From: Candidatus Nanopelagicales bacterium
GTDB lineage: Bacteria; Actinomycetota; Actinomycetes; S36-B12; GCA-2699445
Assembly: GCA_037045355.1 (NCBI GenBank)
Contig: JBAOHO010000022.1
Span: 1-64,000 of the forward strand
DNA length: 64,000 bases
Reading direction: 5' to 3'
The translations under genes were made by a program, and so were the position numbers. Positions 8,297-17,476 of the stretch are shown here, one piece after another (positions within the stretch are counted from its first letter, which is position 1; every line of letters starts with the position of its first letter). The notes under the pieces are model-generated. The model saw nothing but the letters and a program-made list of their open reading frames with translations, searched no databases and was not told where the DNA came from.

Positions 8297-10272
8297 ATGC
8301 GGATCACCTTCGATGGGCGGGAACGCACCGTCGCCGACGACGCCACCGGACAAGACCTGGTCGGAGACGACCGATCAGTGGTCGTGGTCCGGGTCGATGG
8401 CGAGTTGACCGATCTCGACCAACCGCTTCCTGCGGGGGCGGTGGTCGAACCTGTCACGGTCGATTCCCCGGACGGACTCAACGTTCTGCGTCACTCGACT
8501 GCCCATGTGATGGCCCAGGCCGTCCAGGACCTCTTCCCCGACGCCCGATTGGGCATCGGCCCGCCCATCGCGGACGGTTTCTACTACGACTTCTCCGTCT
8601 CGGAGCCGTTCGCCGCCGAGGATCTCGCCGCCGTACAGAAGAAGATGGTGGCGATCGTCAAGAGCGGGCAGCGGTTCGCGCGCCGCGTCGTCGAAGAGGA
8701 CGAGGCCCGAGCGGAGTTGTCCGCGGAGCCCTTCAAACTGCGGCTGATCGGTAGCGAGGGCGGCGCCGACGTCATGGAGGTCGGCGGCAAGGAACTCACC
8801 ATCTACGACAACCTGGACCGCACGGGGAATCGGTCGTGGAGCGATCTGTGCCGCGGACCGCATGTGCCATCCACCCGCTACATCCCGCCCAACGCATTCA
8901 AAGTGATGCGGTCCGCCGCCGCCTACTGGCTGGGAGACCAGGCGAACGAGCAGTTGCAGCGCTTGTACGGAACGGCGTGGCCCGACAAGGAGCAACTGCA
9001 GGCCTACCTGACATTCCTCCAAGAGGCCGAGCGTCGCGACCATCGACGTCTCGGTGCCGAACTCGATCTCTTCTCCTTCCCCGAAGAGATCGGTTCCGGG
9101 CTGGCAGTCTTCCACCCCAAGGGTGGTGTCGTCCGAAAGGTCATGGAGGACTACTCGCGGCAGCGGCACGAAGAGGCCGGCTACGAGTTCGTCAACACCC
9201 CCCACATCACCAAGGCCGCTCTGTTCGAGAAGTCCGGCCACCTCGACTGGTACGCGGACGGCATGTACCCGCCGATGGACCTCGATGCCGAATACGGCCC
9301 CGATGGCGAGATCAAGCGCCAGCCGCAGCAGTACTACCTCAAGCCCATGAACTGCCCCATGCACAACCTGATCTACGGTGCCCGAGGTCGCTCGTACCGA
9401 GAACTCCCGATACGGCTGTTCGAGTTCGGCACGGTGTACCGCTACGAGAAATCCGGAGTCGTTCAGGGGCTCACCCGGGCCCGTGGTTTCACCCAGGACG
9501 ATGCCCATATCTACTGCACCAAGGAACAGATGCCGGCCGAGTTGGACTCGTTGCTGACGTTCGTGCTCGACCTGCTCCGCGACTACGGGCTCGACGACTT
9601 CTACCTCGAACTGTCCACCCGTGACCCTGACAAGAGCGTCGGCGGCGAGGAGGACTGGGCCGAGGCCACCCAAGCACTACGCGAGGCGGGAGAGCGCCAA
9701 GGGCTGGAACTGGTCATGGACGAAGGCGGTGCCGCGTTCTACGGCCCCAAGATCAGCGTCCAGGCCAAGGACGCCATCGGGCGCACCTGGCAGATGTCGA
9801 CAAATTCAGGTCGACTTCCAGATGCCGCAGCGGTTCGACCTCGAGTTCACGGCGCCCGACGGTTCCCGTCAGCAGCCGATCATGATCCATCGCGCACTGT
9901 TCGGCTCCATCGAGCGGTTCTTCGCGGTGCTGCTGGAGCACTACGCGGGAGCCTTCCCGGCGTGGCTGGCGCCGGTCCAAGTCGTCGGGATCCCGATCGC
10001 CGACGATCACATCCCCTACCTGCAAGAGGTGGTGGCTCAACTCAAAGCCCACGGAATCAGAGCAGAAGTCGACACCGGTGCCGACCGGATGCAGAAGAAG
10101 ATCCGCAACGCTCAGAAACAGAAGGTCCCTTTCATGCTTTTGGCCGGTGACGACGACGTGTCCCGCAACGCGGTGTCCTTCCGGTATCGCAGCGGTGAGC
10201 AGAACAACGCTGTTCCCATCGCGGACGCTGTGGCAGAGATCGTCGCAGCCGTTCAGAGAGCGCCGCGCGTGA
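8297..10272 (+). CDS. thrS: threonine-tRNA ligase, two apparent single-base insertions
   Basis: Charges tRNA-Thr. About 657 aa once two extra bases are discounted. It has an N-terminal TGS domain (residues 1-60), an editing-type domain with H-S-T-A-H-V-M, a class II catalytic core with the zinc Cys of C-P-M-H-N and motif 2 around R-A-R-G-F-T-Q-D-D-A-H, and an anticodon-binding C-terminus. The frame changes at 9802-9804, where removing one A restores W-Q-M-S-T-I-Q-V-D-F. It changes again at 10249-10250, where removing one C gives A-A-F-R-E-R-R-A and a TGA at 10270-10272. That stop overlaps the GTG of the HIT gene, the same GTGA junction used repeatedly in this region. The start ATG 8297 matches the family N-terminus. 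Confidence 0.93.
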
Positions 10273-10811
10273 ACGAAGGCGAGCGGGACCCGCACGCGGA
10301 GTCGGACATGGCGGACGGGCTCCAGCGGCTGTGGGCTCCGCATCGGATGTCGTACATCAAGGGGGAGGGCAAGCCGGCGGACGACACCGGTGGCGAGCAC
10401 TGCCCGTTCTGCCGGGCTCCCACTTTGGACGACGACGCCGGGCTCGTTGTGGCGCGCGGGGGCCTGGTCTTCGCTGTGATGAACCTCTATCCCTACAACA
10501 CGGGCCACCTCCTCATCTGCCCGTATCGCCACATCGCCGATATCACGGAGCTGACGGGCGACGAGTACTCAGAACTCGGTGCGTTCACTCAGCGCGCGAT
10601 GTCCGTGATCCGCGAAACCATGCAGCCGCACGGGTTCAACATCGGGGTCAATCAAGGACCCGTCGCCGGCGCAGGAATCGCGGCCCACCTGCACGAACAC
10701 GTCGTCCCGCGTTGGGGCGGGGACGCGAACTTCATGCCGCTGATCGCCCGGACCAAGGTCCATCCGCAGGAGATTCCCGATACGCGGGCGATACTGGCCG
10801 CCGCATGGTGA
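10269..10811 (+). CDS. HIT-domain protein, probable Ap4A phosphorylase/hydrolase
   Basis: A 180-aa protein with the Q-R-L-W-A-P-H-R-M N-terminal block of actinobacterial thrS-linked HIT proteins, a C-P-F-C zinc-type pair, and the histidine triad H-L-H-E-H-V-V at about residue 140. Family members cleave dinucleoside polyphosphates such as Ap4A, which aminoacyl-tRNA synthetases generate as a by-product. This fits its place directly after thrS. GTG 10269 is chosen because it overlaps the inferred thrS stop; ATG 10308 is a second candidate with GGAG upstream. As sequenced, the frame is open backwards into thrS because of an apparent insertion. Confidence 0.88.
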   Translation: MNEGERDPHAESDMADGLQRLWAPHRMSYIKGEGKPADDTGGEHCPFCRAPTLDDDAGLVVARGGLVFAVMNLYPYNTGHLLICPYRHIADITELTGDEYSELGAFTQRAMSVIRETMQPHGFNIGVNQGPVAGAGIAAHLHEHVVPRWGGDANFMPLIARTKVHPQEIPDTRAILAAAW

Positions 10812-10856
10812 CCCTTTGGTGACCTATTCGGCGCCGACAACCCCCACAATGGGCCT

Positions 10857-12665
10857 GTGAGCAGCTCGACGAAGTCCAAGGTTCCGCTGATCGTCGCGGC
10901 CATCGTGGGCGTGCTGCTCGTGCTAGGTGTTCGCCAACTGTTCTCGGGCAGCGACGCTGGAAACAACGGCGCGGGTAACACGGACACGTCAGGTTGCACT
11001 CAGGTCACGGTGGCAGCCTCCAGCGAGAAGGCCGCACTGTTGTCGGAGCTGGCCACCGAATACAACGACGAGGGCCGCCAGGTCGACGGCAACTGCGTCG
11101 CCGTCACGGTCAACTCCAAGGCCAGCGGCGGGGCCGCCCAGGCCCTCGCCCGGGGATGGCGCGAAGACGTCGACGGACCGCTGCCCACTGTCTGGACGCC
11201 AGCCTCGTCGTCATGGGCGGTCATCGTCCAACAGGACCTCGCCGCCGCCGACAAGCCCGACATCATCCCCACCAGCCGGGACTCGATCGCCCAGACACCG
11301 CTCGTGATCGCGATGCCGCGACCGATGGCCGAGGCCCTGGGTTGGCCCGACAAGCAGATCGGGTGGCGCGACCTCGCCGAACTTGCCAAGTCCCCGAAGG
11401 GCTGGGCCGAGAAGAACCACCCGGAATGGGGCCGGTTCAAACTCGGCAAGACCAACCCGTACTACTCCACGTCAGGTCTCAACGCCACGATCGCCTCCTA
11501 CTACGCGGCCACCGGGCTCGCCAGTGATCTCACCTTGAAGGACCTGCGCAATCCCAAGACACAGGAATTCGTGCGCAACCTCGAGTCCAGCGTCGTGCAC
11601 TACGGCGACACGACTCTCACGTTCTTGTCCAACATGGCCAACGAGGCTGCCCGGGGCCAAGGCCTCACCTACGTCAGTGCCGTGACCGTCGAAGAGAAGT
11701 CCGTGCTCGACTACAACCGGGGCAACCCGACCGGTAATCCGGCCACCTTGGGCCAAGAACCACCCCCGAGTGTCCCGCTCGCGGCCGTGTACCCCAGCGA
11801 CGGCACCCTGATCTCCGACAACCCTTGGTTGGTGCTCGATGCCACCTGGGTGTCGCCCGAACAGAAGGCCGCCGCCGCCGACTTCCTGCAGTGGGTGCGC
11901 GAGCCGGACCAGCAGCGCCGCTTCACTGAAGCCGGCTTCCGTACCTTCGAAGGGGTTCCGGGGGATGTGATCCGACCGGAGGACGGGATGCTGCCGGCCG
12001 GCGCCAAGACCGTTCTCTCGCCTCCCGCCCCGAACGTGCTCGCCGCCCTCCAGCAATCCTGGGACACACTGCGCAAGCGCGCCCACGTGCTGATGGTCAT
12101 GGACGTCTCGGGGTCGATGGGCGAACCGGTCCCCAGCGCCGGGGCGAACAAGCTCCAGTTGGCGCAACAGGCGGCCATCGGGGCCCTGGACGGATTCGCC
12201 CCTGACGACCAAGTGGGTCTGTGGGTGTTCTCGACGGGCCAAGGCGACAACGGGGAGCCGTACCGGCAACTCGTCCCGATCGGTCCTGCCAAGGACACCG
12301 TCCCGGTGATGAAGCGGGACATCGCGGAACTGCTGGCTGACGGCGGCACCGGTTTGTACGCGACCTTGCGGGAGGCGCAGAAGGAGAGCCTCAAGACCTT
12401 GGACACCGAACGGATCAATGCGATCGTCCTGCTCAGCGACGGCCGCAACGAGTATCCGCCCGACACTGATCTCGACGGGCTACTCGATCAACTCGGCGCC
12501 GAGAGCGTCGACACCAGCGTCCGGGTGTTCACGATCGGATACGGCGAAGCGGCGGATACGGAAGCGTTGGAGCGCATCGCCGAGGCTTCCCGCGGCCAGT
12601 ACTACGAGGCCAACGATCCGACCAGCATCGAGAAGGTGCTCACGAGCGTCCTGTCGAACTTCTGA
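10857..12665 (+). CDS. anchored solute-binding-like plus von Willebrand factor A protein
   Basis: A 602-aa protein. A short cytoplasmic start (S-S-S-T-K-S-K) and one membrane helix at residues 8-25 are followed by a periplasmic-binding-protein-like domain (about 45-400, with V-A-A-S-S-E-K-A and a substrate-binding pattern like ABC extracellular proteins). A C-terminal VWA domain runs from about residue 410, with a complete MIDAS motif D-V-S-G-S-M and later T-G-L-Y and D-G-R-N metal-site segments. Such substrate-binding/VWA proteins are common in Actinobacteria but lack a defined role. The VWA domain likely binds a protein ligand through a metal ion. There is no ABC permease or ATPase gene beside it. 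Confidence 0.8.
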   Translation: MSSSTKSKVPLIVAAIVGVLLVLGVRQLFSGSDAGNNGAGNTDTSGCTQVTVAASSEKAALLSELATEYNDEGRQVDGNCVAVTVNSKASGGAAQALARGWREDVDGPLPTVWTPASSSWAVIVQQDLAAADKPDIIPTSRDSIAQTPLVIAMPRPMAEALGWPDKQIGWRDLAELAKSPKGWAEKNHPEWGRFKLGKTNPYYSTSGLNATIASYYAATGLASDLTLKDLRNPKTQEFVRNLESSVVHYGDTTLTFLSNMANEAARGQGLTYVSAVTVEEKSVLDYNRGNPTGNPATLGQEPPPSVPLAAVYPSDGTLISDNPWLVLDATWVSPEQKAAAADFLQWVREPDQQRRFTEAGFRTFEGVPGDVIRPEDGMLPAGAKTVLSPPAPNVLAALQQSWDTLRKRAHVLMVMDVSGSMGEPVPSAGANKLQLAQQAAIGALDGFAPDDQVGLWVFSTGQGDNGEPYRQLVPIGPAKDTVPVMKRDIAELLADGGTGLYATLREAQKESLKTLDTERINAIVLLSDGRNEYPPDTDLDGLLDQLGAESVDTSVRVFTIGYGEAADTEALERIAEASRGQYYEANDPTSIEKVLTSVLSNF

Positions 12666-12683
12666 TCCGGGCATACTCACCTC

Positions 12684-13445
12684 ATGGCGGCCGGCGACGA
12701 ACTGAAGGATCCCTGGGGCTGGTTGGTTGCCGGCGTCAGCGGGGGTCTGGGCTGGGCGGTGCTCGCTGGGGCACTCGGGCCGGTCGCCATCCCGATCGGT
12801 CTGGGCATCGGGGCCGCGGTACTCGGCACGAAGGTCGCACTGGGGTCGCGCTCGGGGGCAGAGGCTCCGAAGCGTAAACCCAGCAAGCTGCCCAAACCGC
12901 CCCAGCATTCTCCGCAGGCGGCGTTGCTCGCGCGCGCCGGACGTGCTCAGCGGCAGATCAGGACGTTGGCGGATGCCACCGATGACGATTGGTTGACGGG
13001 CCATGTCGGTCGGGTCGATGACGAGGTGCTGATCGTCAACGATCGGCTCGCGGATCTGGCCGGTCGGGTCACTGTGGCTGACGGCTCACTTTTCTCCGCC
13101 CAACCGGACGTGCTGCACGCCGAGTACCAGCGCGCTGCCGCTTCGGTCGCAGCCGAGGTCGACCCGGCGCTGAAGGCCGAACGGCAGCAGACGCTGACCG
13201 CGTTGGAGTCGCAGGTGCAGTCGGTCGACCGCCTCGGGCGTCTGCGCGACACACTGCTGACCCGCATGCAGACCGCCGTGGTGGGCTTGGAGGGACTCGC
13301 GTCGCGGATGGGAGAACTGGTGGCCCTGGGTGACGACCCCGTGACCCACGACCACAGCTCCGAGGTCCTGGGCCAACTCACCTCAGACCTCGACAACCTC
13401 CGCTCGGGCTTGGCTGAGGCCGAAGCCCTCTCACGTCAGTTGTAG
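12684..13445 (+). CDS. membrane protein with coiled-coil region, unknown function
   Basis: A 253-aa protein starting at ATG 12684, 18 bases after the VWA gene, so probably co-transcribed with it. Residues 12-50 form a Gly/Ala-rich hydrophobic hairpin (two short helices or one long one). A basic proline/lysine linker follows (R-K-P-S-K-L-P-K-P-P), then a long charged helical region (about 75-250) with heptad-like spacing, which suggests a coiled coil. Its likely role is as a partner of the VWA protein (for example in assembly or scaffolding), but this is inferred only from position. Confidence 0.65.
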   Translation: MAAGDELKDPWGWLVAGVSGGLGWAVLAGALGPVAIPIGLGIGAAVLGTKVALGSRSGAEAPKRKPSKLPKPPQHSPQAALLARAGRAQRQIRTLADATDDDWLTGHVGRVDDEVLIVNDRLADLAGRVTVADGSLFSAQPDVLHAEYQRAAASVAAEVDPALKAERQQTLTALESQVQSVDRLGRLRDTLLTRMQTAVVGLEGLASRMGELVALGDDPVTHDHSSEVLGQLTSDLDNLRSGLAEAEALSRQL

Positions 13446-13486
13446 GGCGCGCGGAGAACCTCAAGTCCCGGCGGGCCTTCGCTCCA

Positions 13487-13566
13487 GGCGAGCCTGTACT
13501 TCTCGGCGAGCCTTTGCTTCTCGGCGAGCCTTTGCTTCTCGGCGAGCCTCACTTCTCGGCGAGCAG
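13487..13566. repeat. 18-bp tandem repeat spanning the 3' end of the EF-G-like gene
   Basis: Units start at 13487, 13505, 13523 and 13541, each GGCGAGCC followed by a variable triplet and CTTCTC; the fourth unit is 17 bp. The fourth contains the stop codon of the minus-strand EF-G-like gene, whose last residues (L-A-E-K) are encoded by the repeat. The repeats therefore look like tandem copies of the gene's own 3' end. Confidence 0.75.
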
Positions 13567-15647
13567 AGCGGCACGCAGCCGCTCGGGGACGGGCTCGTAG
13601 CCGCCGTCAGCCCGCGTGAAGGTCGCCGCCCCATGACTGATGGCCCGCAGGTCGATCGAGTAACGGGTCAACTCGGCCGCCGGCACCACTGCGAGGACCC
13701 GGGTCATGCCGCCCTCGAGCGACTCCGACCCGGTCATCCGGCCCCGACGTGAAGCGAGGTCGGACATGACGGCACCGACATACTCGTCGGACACGTCGAT
13801 CGTGACCTCGGCGACCGGCTCCAGCAGGACTTCACCAGCTGCGATCGCGGCTTCTTTGAGGGCGAGCCCGGCGGCGGTGGCGAATGCCATGTCCGACGAG
13901 TCGACGGAGTGTGCTTTGCCATCCACCACGGTGACTTCGATGTCGACGACGGGGAACCCCGACGACAGGCCGGACGCCATCTGCTGCTGGACCCCCTTGT
14001 CGACGGACGAGATGAACTGGCGCGGGATCGCGCCACCCACCACCTTGTCCACGAACGAGTAACCTCCGCCGGGTCCCGTGGGGCGCACCTCGATGTCGAC
14101 AACGGCGTACTGCCCATGGCCACCTGACTGCTTGACCAGCCGACCGTGTCCCTTGCCGGATCCCGCGAACGTCGTGCGCAGCGGAATCTTCACGGGCTGT
14201 GCCGTGACCTTGACCCCGAATCGGCGCCGCAGGCGATCGAGCAGGACATCGGCGTGGGTCTGACCCATGCACCACAGGACGACCTGATGGGTCTCGGCGT
14301 TGCGCTCGACCCGGACAGTGGGATCCTCGGCCTGGAGCCGGCCCAGGGCGGTCGACAACTTGTCCTCGTCTTGACGGGTGTCCGCGGCCACCGCCAAAGG
14401 CAGCAACGGATCGGGCATCAGCCATGGTTCGACGAGCAGCGGTTGGCCCGGATCGCTCAATGTGTCGCCGGTCTCGGCGCGCGACAGCCGCGCCACCGTG
14501 ACGATGTCTCCGGCCACGCCGGAGGCGACCGGGGTCAAGGTCGATCCTCGCGCGGAGCTGATGGCGCCGGCGCGCTCGTCTTCATCGTGGTCCTCGTGGC
14601 CGCGGTCGGACAGGAAATGCCCGGACACGTGCAGCACGGTGTCCGCTCGCAGAGTTCCGCTGAAGACGCGCACCAACGACAGTCGACCCGCGAACTGATC
14701 GCTGGACGTCTGAATGACCTCGGCGCACAGGGGACCGTCCGGATCGCACTGAAGTGGCACCGTCGCACCGCCTGAAGGGGCAGTGGCCTTGGGAAGCCCG
14801 TGCTCGGCGGGCGTGGGGAACCCGCCGACGAGCAGTTCGAGGACTTCCATGATTCCGACCACACGCTCGGGGCCCACCGACACCGGGAGAACCGGGTGGA
14901 AATGCCCCCGGGCCACGGCCTTCTCCAGATCATCGATGAGCATGCCGATGTCGAGGTCCTCGCCGCCGAGGAACCGATCCATCAAGGTCTCGTCCTCGGA
15001 CTCCGTGATGATCCCCTCGATCAGCGAACTGCGGGCATCGGTGACCAACTCCTGGTGCTGCGGCTCCGATGACCGGACCTGTCGCCTGCCCGAGGAATAG
15101 TCGTACACGTTCTGGGTCAACAGGCCGATGACACCGGCCATGGTCTCGTCGTCAGCCAGCATCGGCAGATACATGGGCTGGATCCCATCGCCGAAAGCAC
15201 GCCGGCACAGGGCGATCTCCTCGTCGAAGTCGGCTTCTTCGCGATCGAGCTTGGTGACGACGACGGCGCGCGGCATCCCCACGGCGGCGCATTCCTGCCA
15301 CAGCATCGTGGTGCCGGCATCGATGCCATCACCGGCGGCGACGACGAACAACGCGGCGTCGGCCCCCCGTAATCCCGCCCGCAACTCCCCGACGAAGTCC
15401 CCGTAGCCGGGAGTGTCCAACAGGTTGATCCGGGTGTTGTCGAACGAGAAGGACAACGGCGTGAGCATCACCGACCGGTCGAGTTCGTGTTCGATGTCCG
15501 TGTGATCGGACACGGTCGTCTGCTTCTCCACCGAGCCCCGGGCGTGGATCGCCCCGGCGGCCTGCAGCATCGCCTCTGCCACGGTGGTCTTGCCGGCCCT
15601 CCGAAGGCGCCCACTAGGACCACATTTCGGATGGCTGGTTGGCGCAT
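13549..15647 (-). CDS. elongation factor G-like GTPase (EF-G2/FusA2 type)
   Basis: About 698 aa if two extra bases in the P-loop codons (15597-15602) are discounted. GTG/ATG analysis favours ATG 15647 behind GGGGAGG, giving M-R-Q-P-A-I-R-N-V-V-L-V-G-A-F-G and then the GKTT of the P-loop. The rest has switch II D-T-P-G-Y, the T-K-L-D guanine-binding motif, and EF-G domains II to V (S-G-G-H-G-Q-Y near residue 460, P-R-Q-F-I in domain IV). This actinobacterial subfamily is separate from the translational EF-G encoded beside rpsL; its exact role (translocation under stress, recycling or neither) is unsettled. It is the only minus-strand gene in this part of the window. Confidence 0.85.
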
Positions 15648-15713
15648 GCGTGACCTCCCCGGACACTGTCGCTGTTCGTCGTCTCACCATAGTGCCGAGG
15701 CGGTGGCCACCCA

Positions 15714-15875
15714 CTCATGGCATCCGCCCCCCGGCGCTCATGGCATCCGCCCCCTGGCGCACACCGGGCCGATCAAAGCCGGCGGCGTCGGGGCGCGTCA
15801 CGCCGCAGTCCTCACACAGCCCGGGGCTACCATCTGCTCAGGCAGCCCGGAAAGCTGCTCAGGCAGCCCGGAAAG
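15714..15875. repeat. two separate tandem duplications upstream of pgsA
   Basis: A 23-bp unit beginning CTCATGGCATCCGCC occurs at 15714-15736 and 15737-15759. A different 21-bp unit beginning GCTCAGGCAGCCCGGAAA occurs at 15836-15856 and 15857-15875. The second ends about 7 bases before the pgsA start and includes its upstream AAAGG-like region, so it could affect translation initiation. Confidence 0.7.
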
Positions 15876-15882
15876 GCTCTCG

Positions 15883-16566
15883 ATGCTCAACAACCAGCAA
15901 GCCCGCAACGTGGCCTCTCGCGTGATCGACCCGGTGGCGCGGCGGCTCCTGGCGTTCGGCATCAGCCCCGACGCGGTCACCTACGTGGGAGCGGCGGGAA
16001 CCAGCATCGCGGCGCTGTGGTTCTTCCCGCGCGGGCAGTTCGTCGCCGGCGTCCTGGTCATCATGATCTTCGTCTTCAGCGATCTGCTCGACGGCACCAT
16101 GGCACGCCTGTCGGGCCGGGCGGGCCCGTGGGGGAACTACCTGGACTCAACGCTGGATCGGGTCGCCGATGGCGCCGTGTTCGGCGGTGTGCTCATCTAC
16201 TTCGCCACGCGCGGCGAATCCTGGCAGACCGCGGCGGCGTGGGTGTGTCTCGTCGGGGGCTTCACGGTCTCGTACGCCAAGGCCCGGGCCGAAAGTGTCG
16301 GCGCCGAAGCCAACGTCGGCATCGCGGAGCGGGCCGAGCGCCTCATCGTCATCTTGCTGGCGGCTTTCATCACCGGATTGGGTGTCGTGTGGGTCCTTCC
16401 GGCCGCGACCGCCCTGCTGGCTGTGCTGACGCTGGTCACGATCGCACAGCGCTTCACGCATGTCCGTGGCCAACTTGTTCGCCGTTCCCCCGAACCAGGC
16501 GCTGACGAGGCTCCACCCTCAGCAGGAGTCCCGGGACCGACCACCGACCCCGGGACCAGTGCGTGA
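15883..16566 (+). CDS. pgsA: CDP-alcohol phosphatidyltransferase, phosphatidylinositol phosphate synthase
   Basis: A 227-aa membrane enzyme with the full CDP-alcohol phosphotransferase signature D-G-x2-A-R-x8-G-x3-D-x3-D (D-G-T-M-A-R ... G-N-Y-L-D-S-T-L-D) at about residues 70-95 and five to six hydrophobic helices. Actinobacterial homologues at this locus join CDP-diacylglycerol to inositol-1-phosphate, the first step to phosphatidylinositol and PIM lipids. Start ATG 15883 gives the standard N-terminus. Its TGA overlaps the GTG of the acyltransferase. A Pro-rich C-terminal tail is not conserved. Context with the acyltransferase and pimA makes the inositol-lipid role likely. Confidence 0.92.
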   Translation: MLNNQQARNVASRVIDPVARRLLAFGISPDAVTYVGAAGTSIAALWFFPRGQFVAGVLVIMIFVFSDLLDGTMARLSGRAGPWGNYLDSTLDRVADGAVFGGVLIYFATRGESWQTAAAWVCLVGGFTVSYAKARAESVGAEANVGIAERAERLIVILLAAFITGLGVVWVLPAATALLAVLTLVTIAQRFTHVRGQLVRRSPEPGADEAPPSAGVPGPTTDPGTSA

Positions 16567-17476
16567 TCACCGACACCTTCGCTTATTGGGGGTACTCCGT
16601 CGGGTGGAGCACCGTACGCAAGATGCCCGAGAAGCGCGCCTACGCGCTGTTTCGCCGACTCGCCGACCAGACATGGCGTCGTCACGGGCCATCGGTGAAG
16701 CAGTACGAGAAGAACCTGACGCGCGTACTGCCTGATGCCTCACCGGCGGAGATCCGAGACGTCTCGCGAGCCGGATTGCAGAGCTACGCCCACTATTGGT
16801 GCGACGCGTTCCGCATGCCCGACTGGCCCCGCAGCCGCATCCTCGACTTCCAGGTCGACGGGCCTCGAACACATCGACGCCGCTCTGGCCGACGGGGGCA
16901 AGCTGGTGTTCGCCGGCCCGCACGGCGGCAACTACGACCACGGCGCTGCCTTCATCGCCCAGAAGTACGGCAGCCTCACCACCGTTGCGGAACGACTCAA
17001 GCCCGAGCGTCTCTTCCGCACGGTTCGTGGCCTTCCGCCAAGAACTGGGCATGGAAGTCCTGGGCACTCGGGCAGGGAGACCTCGTCGCCACACTGGTCG
17101 ATCGGGCCGAGGCCGGGCAGCATCATCGGATTGGTCGGCGACCGCGACCTGTCTCGCCACGGCGTCCCCGTCACGTTCTTCGGTGAGCCCACGAGTATGC
17201 CGGCCGGCCCAGCTCTCGTCGCCCGCCGCACCGGAGCCACGTTGCTCGCCGTGAACTTCATCTACCGTGATGGGCAACCGGCGGCCACCGTGTTCGATCC
17301 CTTGACCGTCCCGACGACGGGGACGGAGGAACACGACGTCGCCACCATGACCCAGGCTCTCGCGGCCCGCTTCGAGATCGGCATCAGCGAACACCCCGAG
17401 TGACTGGCACATGCTTCAACCGCTGTGGCGCGCGGACCTCGACCCCCGGCGACTGGCCCGCGCGGAGTCGCGGTGA
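16563..17476 (+). CDS. PIM acyltransferase (PatA-like lauroyl/palmitoyl transferase), five apparent insertions
   Basis: A 302-aa lysophospholipid/lipid A-type acyltransferase once five extra bases are removed, near 16863, 17018-17024, 17078, 17113-17116 and 17401. It has the catalytic H-x4-D motif (H-G-G-N-Y-D) at about residue 121, V-G-D-R-D-L-S and F-F-G-E for substrate binding, and a C-terminal E-D-W-H-M-L-Q-P-L-W block that is recovered only after the last correction. The corrected stop at 17476 overlaps the pimA GTG. In mycobacteria PatA acylates the mannose of PIM1/PIM2 on the inner membrane face. It is shorter than and distinct from the paralogue at 51.2 kb. Confidence 0.88.

Noticed and set aside
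8297..10811. In-frame fusion of threonyl-tRNA synthetase with the HIT protein
   Set aside because: As written, no stop separates them. But removing one C at 10249-10250 gives thrS a natural end at TGA 10272, overlapping GTG 10269 as at other junctions of this operon. An insertion error explains it better, in line with the other frame breaks.
16563..17476. PIM acyltransferase as a pseudogene replaced by the 51 kb paralogue
   Set aside because: All five breaks are single extra bases, the motifs are intact, and the corrected stop falls exactly on the pimA start. Sequence error is more likely than decay.
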